Below, one piece after another: positions 32,783 to 45,210 of a stretch of DNA of 64,000 nt. The notes under the pieces are model-generated. The model made no database searches. It was not told where the DNA came from and worked only from the letters and a program-made list of their open reading frames with translations. This stretch comes from Nymphaea colorata (Eukaryota; Streptophyta; Magnoliopsida; Nymphaeales; Nymphaeaceae), in the NCBI RefSeq assembly GCF_008831285.2, contig NC_045149.1:21582535-21646534 (forward strand). Reading direction: 5' to 3'. Positions within the stretch are counted from its first letter, which is position 1. Each line of letters begins with the position of its first letter. The position numbers were made by a program, and so were the translations under genes.

Positions 32783-35724
32783 ATGGCACCAGCAGCAGAC
32801 CCTGCAGCCCCTAAGTCCGTGTGCGTCATGGACGCCTCCGGCTACCTCGGCTCCCGCATGGTCAGCCAACTTCTCCGCAAAGGCTACGCCGTTCATGCTG
32901 CTGTCAACAATGGAGGTGCTTGCTTTACCTTACTCGTGTTAATCTCTGTTTTGTGTTCCATCCCAACACCTTGTTGGGAGGCTAATAATGTTATTAGATT
33001 GATTTATCTCTGTCATATACCACTGTGGCTGGGTAGAGAAATGATCTTGTTTAAATGTCATGACAAGTAGATGAGAAAAAGAACCAGAAGCTCCCTGTTG
33101 GAAAGGATTCGCGATAATTAGCCTGGTAAACAGTATGGATGCATCGCCATAGATTCTATTTGTCTTCCGAGGCGATGGAAACGCCCCACTTTTGGGGAAA
33201 GACCAACCTCCCGTAGGTAAAAACCTCATGACAAGATCTTGGCGTTGAAGACGAAATTTCTGAAACAAGTCAAGGTTTCTGGAAGCATGTCAAATTTTGG
33301 GATCATGGCTGTTCCAGAAGAAACCCACGATTAACTTTTGATACTTCGAACATATTTCTGGTACCTGTGGTAGCTGACACAACCCAATTATCCAATAGAG
33401 CCTGTACAAGCCAAAAACTGCGGTTTCACAGATCCAAAGGAGTTGGCCTAGTGAATAGGCCTTCGCTCTAAGGGCAGATTGGTTCAGTTACATAGGTTTC
33501 TCTCCCTGTACAGGTCTATGGTATGTCCAGTTTTTGCTGTGGACCTGTGGTAAATGATTCACAGGTTCACTAGATCCCTATTTTCCACTGGGAAAAGAAA
33601 AAGGAAGCATGTAAGAGTATCCTGGCTTTGGGAATGTGCTCTGCGTCCAAACGCCAGCTTAAAAACTAAGGACCTGCTCATCAGTTCCGAAGACATATAG
33701 TTTTAAGAAATTCAATTCCTAATCCTTTTCCTTGCCCTTACCTTTTGTCAATGACAACTCACTGATTTTTGCAGGAAACAAAATACCAACATTAAAAATA
33801 ATAATAATTTGACTTCCTAGACCGCTCCTGTTTCATTTTATATATTTCTATTTCCTAGTGGCTTAATTCTGTTCTCTGCTTCTGTTGTTACTGAAAGAAA
33901 ACAATTCTGGTAATGTGCAGCGGAGCTGGAATTCTTGCAAAGCCTGGCCGTAGAGAACAGCGAGAATTTGAAGATGTACTCATGTGATCCACTTGATTAC
34001 CAGAGCATAGTAGATGCCCTCAGGGGATGCTGTGGTCTGTTCTACACTTTTGAGCCTCCTCACTACCAGCCAACCTACGATGTAAGTGTGAGAAATCAAG
34101 TAGTCCTTTATGGTTTACCAATTAACAGTGCCAGTAGAGATTTTACGTTCACTTGTCATTGTAATTGGTCCCACTACAGCCGGTTCTTCTTATTGCTGTA
34201 TAGCAGACAAATCCCCCAATATAATGGACATCCATCCATTAATGATTTTGAGCCCTGCCAGTCTGGTCTGAAAGACAAAGGAAACATCCTAGTGCCCTTA
34301 AATAGTATTAATGGTCCGGAGCAATTATTAGAGGCCGAGCATTTGTTTAGAAAAAAAAATTCCATATCTCTGTTTATCTTATTTTTATGAAATTGAGTTT
34401 CATCATTGAGAAGTCCAATTATATCTGTTGGGCAGCGGCGTTTAGTTTACCTTCCAGCAGCAAGATCATGTGACAGTAAAAATTACCATCTGAAACTGTT
34501 CGGGTAACATGGCGCAGACCACAAACCCATAGATATTGGGCTAAGCATACCCATGTGGAGGTTGTTGTACAGGTTTCTGTAATCAATGGCAGCATAGGCT
34601 TAACTGTCATACCTTAACTGTAGTCATTTTCCTGCCAAAAAATCTTTTAGAGCCATGGGAGCTTTACAGCAATAAGACAGCTAAGACACGAACGAAAAGG
34701 ACAGCAGAGCGTCACAGAGCTTCTGTTTACATCTGACAACTGCATTAAAATGGGGATTACATTGATTTAGCACCATGATTCAGGCACTGAGAAGACAAGA
34801 TTAGAGGCTAATTAAGTAAATGGTATGTTCTGCAGGAACTGATAATGGAGGTCGAAGTCCGGGCTGCACACAATGTCCTCGAAGCTTGTGCTCAAACTGA
34901 GACAATGGAAAAGGTTGTGTTTACATCATCGGTCGCGGCCGTCATCTGGAAGGAAAACAGGAAGACGGTGACGGAATTCGATGAACGCAGCTGGACTGAT
35001 GCTAATTTCTGCAGAAACTTCAAGGTAATTTTGCAGTATATGAAATATGACAACATGATAATTGTGGGCGTGGCTGCTAACAATTATTGGTAGTCGCATA
35101 CTTCTTGCTCTCCAATTCAAATGCACACATAAATTATTGGTAGTGGCTAAATTTGCTCATGTTTTTGCCTTGAACCCAGCTGTGGTACGCCTTGACCAAG
35201 ACCGTAGCCGAGAAGACCGCATGGGCGCTTGCAATGGACCGGGGAGTCAGCATGGTGTCGGTCAATGCTGGTCTGGTGACCATCCCGGACCTATCTGCAA
35301 CGCACCCGTACCTCAAGGGCGCGGCCGAGATGTATGAGGATGGAGTTCTGGTCACCGTAGACGTCGACTACCTCGTCGACGCCCATATCAGAATCTTTGA
35401 GAAGCCGGCGACATACGGCCGGTATATCTGCTTCAACCGGCTCATCAACCGCGAAGAAGACGCGGTTAAACTGGCCCAGTTGTTGACTCCTACCGCTGCC
35501 TTACCCCAAAGGTACCCATTCTCCTCTGAAATGAAAGAATTTCGATTTGGTATCTTGGAAGATTTTTTTTTAGTTGGTGATGATGAGAAATTGAAACACA
35601 AAAAGGCCTAATGTTTCTCTTTCTTCTCTTTTGCAGCAATGATTCAAAAATACACCAACAGAGGATCAGCAACAAGAAGCTGAACAAACTAGTGGTTGAT
35701 TTTACAGGAGGACTCAAAGCTTGA
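32783..35724 (+). CDS. Cinnamoyl-CoA-reductase-like protein, SNL6 type
   Basis: Exons: 32783-32915, 33921-34081, 34836-35024, 35180-35511, 35637-35724; 300 residues, all GT-AG. It belongs to the extended short-chain dehydrogenase family. The N-terminal Rossmann strand-turn reads VCVMDASGYLGSRMVSQLL, where classical members have TGxxGxxG. The segment DALRGCCGLFYTFEPP, the core AAHNVLEACAQT, the strand VVFTSS (S129-S130) and the YxxxK motif YALTK (Y164, K168) follow, then EKTAWALAMDRGVSMVSVNAG. The tail ISNKKLNKLVVDF is typical of the SNL6-like branch. The canonical CCR signature NWYCYGK is replaced by KLWYALTK, so true cinnamoyl-CoA reductase activity is doubtful. A role in phenylpropanoid or defence metabolism would be inferred from rice SNL6 only. 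The start is the first ATG after the CT-rich leader. Confidence 0.9.
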
Positions 35725-36014
35725 ATAGATTAAAAAAGTGTGTTTCTGGGCACGTCAACAAAGGCTGTCAAATGTACACATCGTCTATGTCTTTTCTTAA
35801 ATATAAATAACGTGTATTTTTATCATTCTTATTAATGAAAAATGCAAATGTAGTTGCTAATGGTTCCTCTATGTGTCCCTCTTGTCATTTCATGGTTGGT
35901 CTCAAATGTAGATAGGCTGAAAAATTGCAAGTTGCAATTTTTTCGTGCCAATTATGAGGACGCACGTGAAATAGTGAAAATGCCATTAAGTTAATGATGC
36001 GGCTCGGAAAATAT

Positions 36015-36046
<32 letters not shown>

Positions 36047-37415
36047 AAGAGTATGGGTTTCAAGTTTCAACTTTGGTTCGAGAATCGCGCAAGTCAGCTC
36101 CAATCGCTAAAAAACCTAGCTGGTTTGCATTGCCCCTGACTCACCCAGACTTGGCCCGACTTCTCATGGCTTGCCAGATTCAGTGATTTACATTATGGTT
36201 ATTTTAAAACTCGATCGAGTCGATGAGTCAACTTGCTGACCCTATGACTTAGCCATCTGCTTATCTGAGTTCGAGTCACAGGTTTGCAACTCAAGAGGAC
36301 CTACCACTCGGAAAAGAAAGCTGCCCACACTTTCCCATGCCTGTCTAGCTACTTACATAAGTTACAGAGGAGTAGCACCTATAATAATTAAACTGCTAAC
36401 GTGCTGTTAACATGCCGCCAGCTCGACTAGCTACTCTACACTCGATGAAACCAAAATATAAAAGTGTTCAGAATCCATAAAACAATAGTTTTATACCATT
36501 GTTAAATTAACTTAAGTCAACCATAATGCCTTCATGTAAATTTTTAATTCGGATAGGTGCATGTGTTCCATGTTAAGCATATTAACTATGAAAAGACTTA
36601 GGGGTCGTTTGGACGACATGCAATCTTGATGATATTCGCACTCAAAAGACCTGAATTTGGAAGCAAAACCAAGTTATAATTCCAAAACTTGGTTTTAGGT
36701 GTCATCCAAATGCCCTCTTAGTTTTTGACAAATTTAAATGAATTTATATTACTTTCCTTTGAAATTTTATAAAAATTGAAAATATGACTAAGAGAACCAC
36801 TTGCTTAAGGATCGTGCTTCCAAGTTCAAAAATACTTTTCAATAAAAAATGAACAGGATATTTATTGCTCCGTTCCGAACGTTGGAAGTTTATCCTTTTT
36901 TTTTATTGAAAAAATGATAGCATTGTGTGCTCAACCATGTAGTGTGATATTAACTTCTAAAATATCTATGAAGATACATCACTCTGCATTTGTTATGTAA
37001 AGACACATGATAAGTCTTCATTCTGCTGACAGAATCATGGTTTAGATAAGGACTGGCCCGGACCTTTTGTTCTCTTCAGTAAATACTAAAGATGGCCACG
37101 CTGAGGAACAGTTTCTGTTTATTTTTCTCGTTTTTATAAACTTAATTTGAAAGAAATCAGGAGTTTGATAGCTAAATTATTTCTGTGCATGATTCGTTAG
37201 GTATAGGTTGCCCCACAAAAGGAAAAAAGGTTTGGCTTCAATAATAATTGTTGTTCTTTAGTGATTATTGGTGCCTTACTGTCAAACTAGCATAGTAATC
37301 CAAGATTTACTGTTAAACTAGCATAGTAATCCAGGATTTGCAAGATTGTCTATGTAATATTATTAGTTAAATCTATTTCAATTTAAAGGGGTCACAACTA
37401 TGGCTTTGATCGTTA
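35725..37415. other. Intergenic AT-rich region with (TC)n at 36022-36046
   Basis: This covers the probable 3' UTR of the CCR-like gene and AT-rich sequence. A 25-base TC microsatellite lies at 36022-36046, and a short tandem repeat with TTACTGTTAAACTAGCATAG is near 37277-37340. No gene was seen. Confidence 0.6.
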
Positions 37416-37419
37416 AATG

Positions 37420-38542
37420 AGCAGGAAGAATATTTCATCTTACTGCCTAACAAAAAGGCCGAGGCCCCCATCCTTTCCCCATTCCTTCAAGGTACTGGCC
37501 CTTTGGTGTGGCGCCCCCTTGTTGTGCTTCAACTTACATATTGGTACCCCTCTTTTGCAACACAAGAAGTTGCCACACCAAGGATTCGAATCGAAAACTG
37601 ACTACCTACCAACTCCTGCCTCGTCCATTGCACCAATACCTCTCTTTGATTAATTAAGCCAGTTCTGTAATTTAAGGGGGCAAAAATTCTTTTTCTGTGG
37701 TTCTTAGAATGAAAACTAGAGCTATGGGGGTTTTGAGTTCACTGTTTTCACTGGTGCTTTTTATATCTAGATACCAATCCAAGCAATGCATCCATTTGCA
37801 CCTTCTTCTTTTTCTCTGTGTCACATAAAATCTAAGTTTTGGTTTACATTTCTACGTTGGCTCTCAGCCTAACTTGACTTTGACCAAAATCAAATCATTG
37901 CAAGCAATTTGGGAGTATCTTATTGCATAATCACAAAAAATCTGCAAGTGTTTACATCACATTAAACTAGTGTTGTTCGAGACGTTAGCTGCCTGTTCAA
38001 TATTTAAGCAGCCTCGAAAATCAAAGGCATCGTTAACCTATAAAACAATGCTTAATTTGATTAGCATTAATACTTTAAGGGGCGTTTAAAATGCATTTGC
38101 TAAGGAGAACATCGTGTTCTTGGAATACATGCTGTTAGGATATTTGTTCCAACCTTCCAAGAACACCTTATTCTTGCTTCAAGAAATGTGATGTGGTTAT
38201 GTCTAATGTTTGATTATTTTGTAAAAACTATTCTCAATGACATCATACTTTTTGGAATAAGAACATGGTGTTTTCGGAGCATTTGCTTTAAAAAGATGTG
38301 TTTCAAGAGTATAATGTTTTTCTTACCAAGTTTGACGCGCACATAGAAATAAAAAATCTTATTTTCAAAATTTTTACCAGGACTAATTTAAAAAGTCTCA
38401 AGATTATAAGTGGTAAATTTTATTTTTCAACATCGTAAGAGGGGCCATGGCCTCAGATAGCTCCCCTTATCTCCGCCCTAATTGTAGAAGCAGAATAGAC
38501 ATTATAAACAATTTACATCACATGTTAAATTAACTTTCTCTA

Positions 38543-38591
<49 letters not shown>

Positions 38592-40590
38592 AGTTTCATG
38601 GTAGCAAGAAACTTTTGTTCAAACACTTGCTGCTCTTCAGATTTGCCAAACTCATAGTTTTAGAAGCAAAATCTCAAGTGGTTGTGGAAAAGAAATGTCA
38701 TTTAATTAACTCTCACTATTTAACAGTTTGTTGATGTGTCACCTCCAAGTTTGAAGCACCAAAGCAACTTGCACCACCTTGATAGGTCAAGACAAAGCGC
38801 ACTCCATGGTTCAAGCATTCAATGTAAGTCGCACCAAGTTGGCGTGATGATAATATTTAGGTCAGACGTGAAGAACAAACTTAGCCATCTCATCGTCTTG
38901 ATTTTGTCCTCTGTTCTAACTTTTTTTGTCCTACACTGAAGAACTTTTCTGTATTCCCACTCAAACGATTGTGCTTTCACACATGAAATGGACTCCGGCT
39001 GCCCCATTTTTATTTGTTGAGTTATTAGCGGAGTTATTAGCATTTAATAAGCAGGACGTTGTGTTCTTGGAATACATGCATCTAGGATATTTGCTCCAAC
39101 AACACTTTATTCTTGCTCCATGACATGTGATGTGGTTATGCCTAGCGTTTGATTATTTTATACAAACTATTCCTAGTCACTTCATATTTTTTGGAATAAG
39201 AACATAGTGTTTTTGGAACATTTACTTTAAAAAGATGTTCTGCTCACCAATTTCTTTTTTAAAGGTTGTTTGATGCGAACGTAGAATGAGTATCAGTTCT
39301 AAAAATTATGACAGATACAAGTAGGGCCGGACCCGCTTGGATCCTGGCCCCACCTCAAATTTTGTTTAAAAAAAATGACATGCAAAATTTAAAAAATTTC
39401 ACTTGTTTTATATGAAAATTGTGAAAAATGATTTTTTGGCCCTAGTCAAAATTTAAAAACTTTACTTCGGCCCTCTTCATGAAAAAAATTCTGGATTCGC
39501 CCCTTAGCTTCGGCCTGACTTGCAGAAACAAAATAGACATTAAAAACAATTACATTTGATGATAAATTACCTTTTTTTAAAATATTTTTTTGTAATATGT
39601 CTTGTTAACTTCATGGTAGCATGATTTGTTAACGATAAATTAGAAAATATCTTGTCAGTTTCATGGTAGCAAGAAACTTTTGTTCAAACACTTGCAGCTC
39701 TTCAGATTTGGCCACAACTGTCTACATGAATCGCACTATGAATGGTGTGTCCAAACTCATAGTTTCACAACCATGGTGACTAGCTCTTCTTTTCACCAAC
39801 CAAAATCTTTCAAGTGGTTGTGGAAAGCATCAGTCATTTAATTAACTGTCGCTATTTACCAGTTTGTTGATGTGTCACCTCCAAGTTTGAAGCACCAAGC
39901 TTGAGTACCTGCACCTCCTTGATAGGTCAAGACAAGGCTCACTCAGCAAAAAGACTTGGACTCCATTGTCCAAGCATTCAATGTAAGTCACACCCAGTTG
40001 CTGTCATAATAATATTTAGGTTAGAAGTGAAGAACAAACTTAGCCATCTCATTAGCTTGACTTTGTCATCTCAACTTGTCTTGTTCTGCACTCAATCTGT
40101 ATCCCCACTCAAATTGAACTGGACTCTGGCGGCCCCATTTTTATTTGTTGAGTTACTAGCTGGATGGATAAACTTTTCTTGGAGAGAACGTTGATGAGAG
40201 AAAATCTGGGTTCTTCAATTTTTTGAGGAAATACAAAGCTTTGGCTCCAAGATTGTATGGGAAGATTCATTAAGTAACATGAAAGCTTAGATAAATGAAT
40301 AATGAGGTTAATATTGCCATCGTAGCGTGTCTGACACTTTTGAAATAAATGTAAGTTTTTATTTCTTTATGGGTGAGCAGGAGGAATATTTCATTCTATT
40401 ATTGTATCCTTGTTTCCCTAATATAAATGAGCTGCTTTCGGTGTTTTGGGACGCTGCAATTCATTTTTCAACTTACATATTGGTGACCCTTTTTTTGTAG
40501 CACATGAAAGTTGGCACCCGATGATTCGAAACAAACACTAGCCGCCTATCAGCTTCTATCATGTTCGTAGCACCAACCCCCCTTGGAAAC
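37420..40590. repeat. Nested repeat block: A-B-B-A arrangement
   Basis: Two different direct repeats are nested. Unit A occurs at about 37422-37640 and 40374-40590; shared words are GAGCAGGA.GAATATTTCAT, CAACTTACATATTGGT and GATTCGAA. Unit B is a tandem duplication of about 1 kb, copies at roughly 38095-39045 and 39050-40165. Shared words in B are GTGTTCTTGGAATACATGC, GATGTGGTTATG, GGTAGCAAGAAACTTTTGTT, TTGTTGATGTGTCACCTCC and CCCCATTTTTATTTGTTGAG. A (TA)n tract sits only in the first B copy. No coding sequence was found. Confidence 0.75.
38543..38587. repeat. (TA)n microsatellite
   Basis: About 20 uninterrupted TA units inside the first B copy of the nested repeat block. Confidence 0.95.
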
Positions 40591-41875
40591 TGGTTTTGAT
40601 TTCTAACAAATTCAACGTTAAGTTCAAAGATAATTGCGTTTTATTTATACCATCCAAACTCGAACATAGTTTTATAAAAGAAATCACTTAAATTTGTTGA
40701 CATCGAGTTTGCTTGTATGGCAAAAATACTATGTGAAAGTGAAGAACAAAGGGAAATTTTAAACGCCAACTTTGGTAATCAAGCTAGTTCCTATTGGCGA
40801 GGACAAGTAGCCGTCCATGGTTTCAGCATTAATTTTGGCAGCTCAAGATTGGACATGGAGCCATAATTTGACTTGTACGTCTAGGGCAGAGCCCACGCGA
40901 GGCTCACAAAACGTGAACCCCACGAACTTAAATGCAGGTCGGACCAAGTGGGCTCGATAATTAAGGGGATGCGTGCAATTGAGTTGACTGGGCCTAATTT
41001 TTTAAACCGACATGGTGGGCTCGATGGGTCGAATTTGCTTGGGGACTAGCTCTACATCTGTGGACAACTAAGAAAGAAATTAATGCAGGGTTGTTCCCAC
41101 CAAACTTTGCTTTGGATTGTTCGTTTTGGCTTTCAATATAGACCAAAAAAAAAAAGGGTTTCGACCTACATGGCTTCCATTAGTATAATATCAAGGGGTT
41201 TGATTACTTTAGATTTGAAACCGAATCTATATTTGATGTGGGAAAAGATAAGTGGAAAAATTTATGGTTCATCAAACTAAAATGTATGGGTTAGTCCTAA
41301 GATCTATAGTTGAAATCCTCATATTTATCTTTTGTATCGAGAAAATATCTGGCTTAAGATTGAAGGGATGATGATCTGATCTTAAATTCATCGTTCTCAA
41401 ATTCTGAGGATTTTAGATTTGGGATAATCAAAAGCCTCCATAATAGGATTTAGTGTGGTAGTTTTGCATGGCAATCACAAAACTAATTACTCATATGCGT
41501 TGTTTAGTTAGGTTTATATAATTACATTTTGTGATTTATTTTGTCAAGGTTTTTATTTTCAAAAAAAAATTGAAAAAGAATGATTATGAGGATGTGATTT
41601 ATCTTTGGAAAGTATCACATCTAAAAGTATAATTGAATAAAGCTCTTTGTTCTCTCAAATTTAGTGAGTTGGTGAAAGCTTGTTTTCGTTATAATTGGTT
41701 AACCGGACCACATTGGACTAATGCAAGCGCCTGCGGGTCTCAAATTCAATTGCTTTGCACCTTTTTCAAATAATTGGAATAAGATATCTGTTCGAATGCA
41801 TAAAATAGTCATACTATTATCACGAGGCAAAAAAATCTTATCCCGAATTTGAATACGTAAGCTAGCTCACACATA
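40591..41875. other. Intergenic, no gene seen
   Basis: AT-rich sequence with scattered stop codons in all frames. No element could be delimited. Confidence 0.5.
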
Positions 41876-41990
41876 CTCTACAAGGATTTACCGACGGCTG
41901 AAAAACACTGGTAAAAATGAAGACGCATTGGCAAAAGTTTTACCAATGTTCGAGGTGGTCGATGGTGAAGATAATGTTGAAAATGATCAC
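41876..41990. mobile_element. CACTA-like left terminus
   Basis: CTCTACAAGG followed by ATTTACCGACGGCTG resembles the CACTACAAG... start of EnSpm/CACTA elements with one changed base. Subterminal words such as ACCGACGGC, GGCAAAAGT and GTCGATGGTG follow. The matching opposite-facing end may be the one at 49946. No transposase was found. Confidence 0.4.
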
Positions 41991-42359
41991 CAACATTCTA
42001 GTGGGCACGTTAGTATAAAATATAATGTCGGTATATGTGACCATCGTTAATATATATGAGAATCAACAAAAAGTTTTGCCTGATTTTATTTTCATATTGT
42101 TATCCATTTCCCGTGAAAACCTGCTGAGGGATAGGCCCTCATCCATATTATTAGACAAAAAAATGGGATATATACAACAAAAAATTCAAATCATTTTTCA
42201 AGATGATTACATTACCAAAAGGATAGTTGACTGGGATCCCAGCTAATTTGTCTTGTAACACATTCTTTATATCCTCTCTCACCGGAACATAAAAGTAACA
42301 TAAAACTTCACTGATGGTTGTTGGCATGACAACTACAATCTACTAAGATGACTGCATAT

Positions 42360-44347
42360 ACAAAAGATGTGTAGCCCTTTCTATGGTATCTTTGATGACT
42401 TTGTTCAGTTCATCTTTCCAAGCGTCATTGTTGGCTTGTATGACAATTATGTACTCGTTGGTGTTAATCTTACCTACACATTTGTTCAAAACCCAGTTCT
42501 CAAAGAATACTCTCATTTCTTTCGACCAAGAACAGACTCCGAACCTGTATTCTCCGTTGTTGCTTCTAAGCAGTCATGCAATACGGTTCAAACCTTCTCC
42601 ATGCCAAGATGCAATGTGGATGTTGTAGCCTACTCCTTCTCGAAGGCTCCAATCTGCTGACATGATACCTTGGCGTAGCCAGATTTTCATTCTTTGATTG
42701 CCCATTCTGTTTTGGTTTACTTTCTTGTACTATTCTGTGCAAAATTCCCAAAATCTAGAACAATAGATACCAACTACTTGTTCCTGGCTATGTTTCATCA
42801 TGTTCCTCAACTGCCATATGAGCCAGATAACCATGTGGAAAGTTGTTTTTCATATGCTTGCTCGCAGTTTCCTTCTAAACCACCAAATGAGACCTTATTT
42901 AATGGTGTGTTGTCGAGGAATCTTCTGATTGAAATTAGCAGCAATGAATTGCAATAACATTTTAGACTTCGAGCATCCAAAAAAGAGGTGGCTTTCATCC
43001 TCCTCATCGGTGTGGCACAGGTAACACCTTGAAGCTAACTGCACTCCTAACTTTTTAAGTCTTGTATCAGTCATGGTTCTGCCATGATACCCAACGTAAA
43101 CCGTCCAGATCACCCTTGGGAAACCATTTTTTGCCCAAATGTGCTAACGCCACTTTTCAGTTTCCTTATGCGACCTGATAGCCTCCCAAATCATTTTTTG
43201 AGTGATGGGGCGAGGGTGTTGATTAGCCCAAACTAGTGTATCAGTCTGGTTATCCATCACAGTGAGCGTCGTAGTATCAAGCCTCCATCTGTTCACTATA
43301 GCAGGCAGCTCCTGATTAGGACCATACATAACCTCTCTAACGGTGACTCTATGATTAATAACCACAAGAATAGGGTCATTTACATCAACCAGTGCTGCTA
43401 GGAGCCTACTTGCCAAGGTTTCAATCCAAAATTTGGCTTTATTTCCATCCTTAATTTGCCAACAAACTTGATTTTGATTAACTTCCAAGATTTGACTATA
43501 TCTTTTCAAATAACAGAACTTTTAGTAAGTCATAGAATGCCACAAACCATGATCTTTGAGATATTTCTTTCCGACATAAACAGCCCAAATATTATCGATA
43601 CTAAGTGCTCTACAAGCTAAGTAGGCAAGATTAGCAATGTTAGTGTCCTTGATCCTTCTCATGCTGACTCCTCCTTCGTCCTTCGATAAACAAAGCTGAT
43701 TCCATTTAACGAAATGAGCTTTGTTGATATTATCATTGCTACCCCAAAAGAAGTTCACACACAAGCTTTCTACTTTTTGCATAAATTTAAGGGGCAACTT
43801 ATAAACCATGCTTGTATGAAATGAAATAGTAGACATAACATACTTGATTAAGCATAGTCTACCTGCATACGACAACAAGTTTTTCTTCCAACTCCTCAAT
43901 TTCTGTTCAATTTTAAGTAACAGCTCAGAGCATTGATGTTCAGCCAACCGTTTGTTTTGGAGAGATACCCCATGATATTTGAAGGGGAGTTGCCCACCGT
44001 GCCACTCCATAATATGAGCAGCCTTGTTAAGCTCACTCTGGCTGATGTTGATCCTGATAACAGTGCTTTTGTCTTTGTTTTTGTCTTTGTTTACTTTGAG
44101 ATCTTGGAGGATTCCCTTTATAGTCTTTAAGGACTTCATGTGGTAGGTTGAGAACATACCTATAGTGGGGAGTTTAACTTGCTTATTCTTAATGACATCT
44201 CTTGTGAACATCTCAGCAACAATGAGGAATAGGTACTGAGAGAGGGTCACCCTGTCTTAAACCTCTTTGAGGATAAAACCAATTTCCCTCCTTACCATTA
44301 AGCACAACTGTCATACTAACAGTTCTTACCAAAGTCATCACTTTTTG
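42360..44347 (-). mobile_element. 5'-truncated LINE (L1-type non-LTR retrotransposon), inactivated
   Basis: The minus strand encodes the C-terminal half of a plant LINE ORF2. It runs from VMTLVRTVSMTVVLNG and FYPQRGLRQGDPLS (near 44340-44245) through the RT thumb (GRLCLIKYVMSTI) and WNQLCLSKDEGG to the zinc-binding zf-RVT domain, RCYLCHTDEEDESHLFFGC (near 43030-42970). A degraded tail extends to about 42360. A one-base frameshift follows GDPLS near 44240-44247. Stops interrupt the frame at 43522-43524, 43144-43146 and 42895-42897. The three open segments between these stops are in the same frame, so these are point lesions in one ORF. No endonuclease domain or poly-A tail is visible. Confidence 0.9.
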
Positions 44348-44457
44348 TTATCCATTCGTTTTTAGATTTTATACAAAGAATTTTCTAGGAAGCTCTCTTT
44401 GCGATAGGTGTCTTGTTTCCACCCACGACTTTGAAATGCATACGCATCATATGACCT

Positions 44458-44459
<2 letters not shown>

Positions 44460-44539
<80 letters not shown>
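44460..44539. repeat. (AT)40 microsatellite
   Basis: About 80 bases of perfect AT repeats, the longest in the window. A MITE-like sequence starts immediately after. Confidence 0.97.
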
Positions 44540-44540
<1 letters not shown>

Positions 44541-44541
<1 letters not shown>

Positions 44542-44700
44542 ACCATCTAACTATTATCCATCTAAAGTAGATAGATGGTTGAAATGAAACAAAGAGAAAA
44601 AGATATGAACTAATATTATATTCATCACTTTTTTATTTTTGTTTTTCTCTTAATTGTTCGTCGTATTAGACAGACTTTTTTGATTAGGTAGTTTGGGTAA
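44541..44700. repeat. MITE-family relative, adjacent to (AT)n
   Basis: CAACCATCTAACTATTATCC and TAGATGGTTGAAA near the start, and the T-rich core TTTGTTTTTCTCTTAA, align with 47484-47660. The terminal inverted repeats seen in the 47454 copy are not recognisable here, so this is a partial or worn copy. Confidence 0.6.
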
Positions 44701-45052
44701 CTCTAAAATGTTGATATATATATATATATAAACTAATAATGATAAGACCGGGTCCTAATATGTGAAAAGAACGGCAACGAACATGAAGGTAGTTGAAGGT
44801 AGCGATCCAAGTTATGACACAACCACCCTCCTCGCTGTCCGTCCTCTGGATGGTGTGTAGAAGCAATAAATAGTAATGACCAATTTCGCCCGCATGGCCA
44901 TACCAATTCTAATGACGAAAGAGATACGAAACTGATCATGCCGGCCGTTAGCCGTCTACATATATATTGACCATGTACTTCTATGATTGCAGATACTTAT
45001 GTAATGACTTACGTCATATGCTTGAACGATTATATATATATATATATATATA

Positions 45053-45210
45053 GAACATGTTGATTAAGTACGATGACCATATGTACACAATAATTACAAG
45101 TTATTAATCGATCGCTTGACTCCATATATAGTTTATTGAGTATGTTGACTAGGTACGGTGACTACATGTACACACTAATTACAAGTTGTTAACTGATTAG
45201 TTTGATTGGT
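45053..45210. repeat. 85-bp tandem pair
   Basis: Copies start at 45053 (GAACATGTTGATTAAGTACG) and 45138 (GAGTATGTTGACTAGGTACG). Both continue GTACACA.TAATTACAAGTT. Divergence is about 15 percent. Confidence 0.75.
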
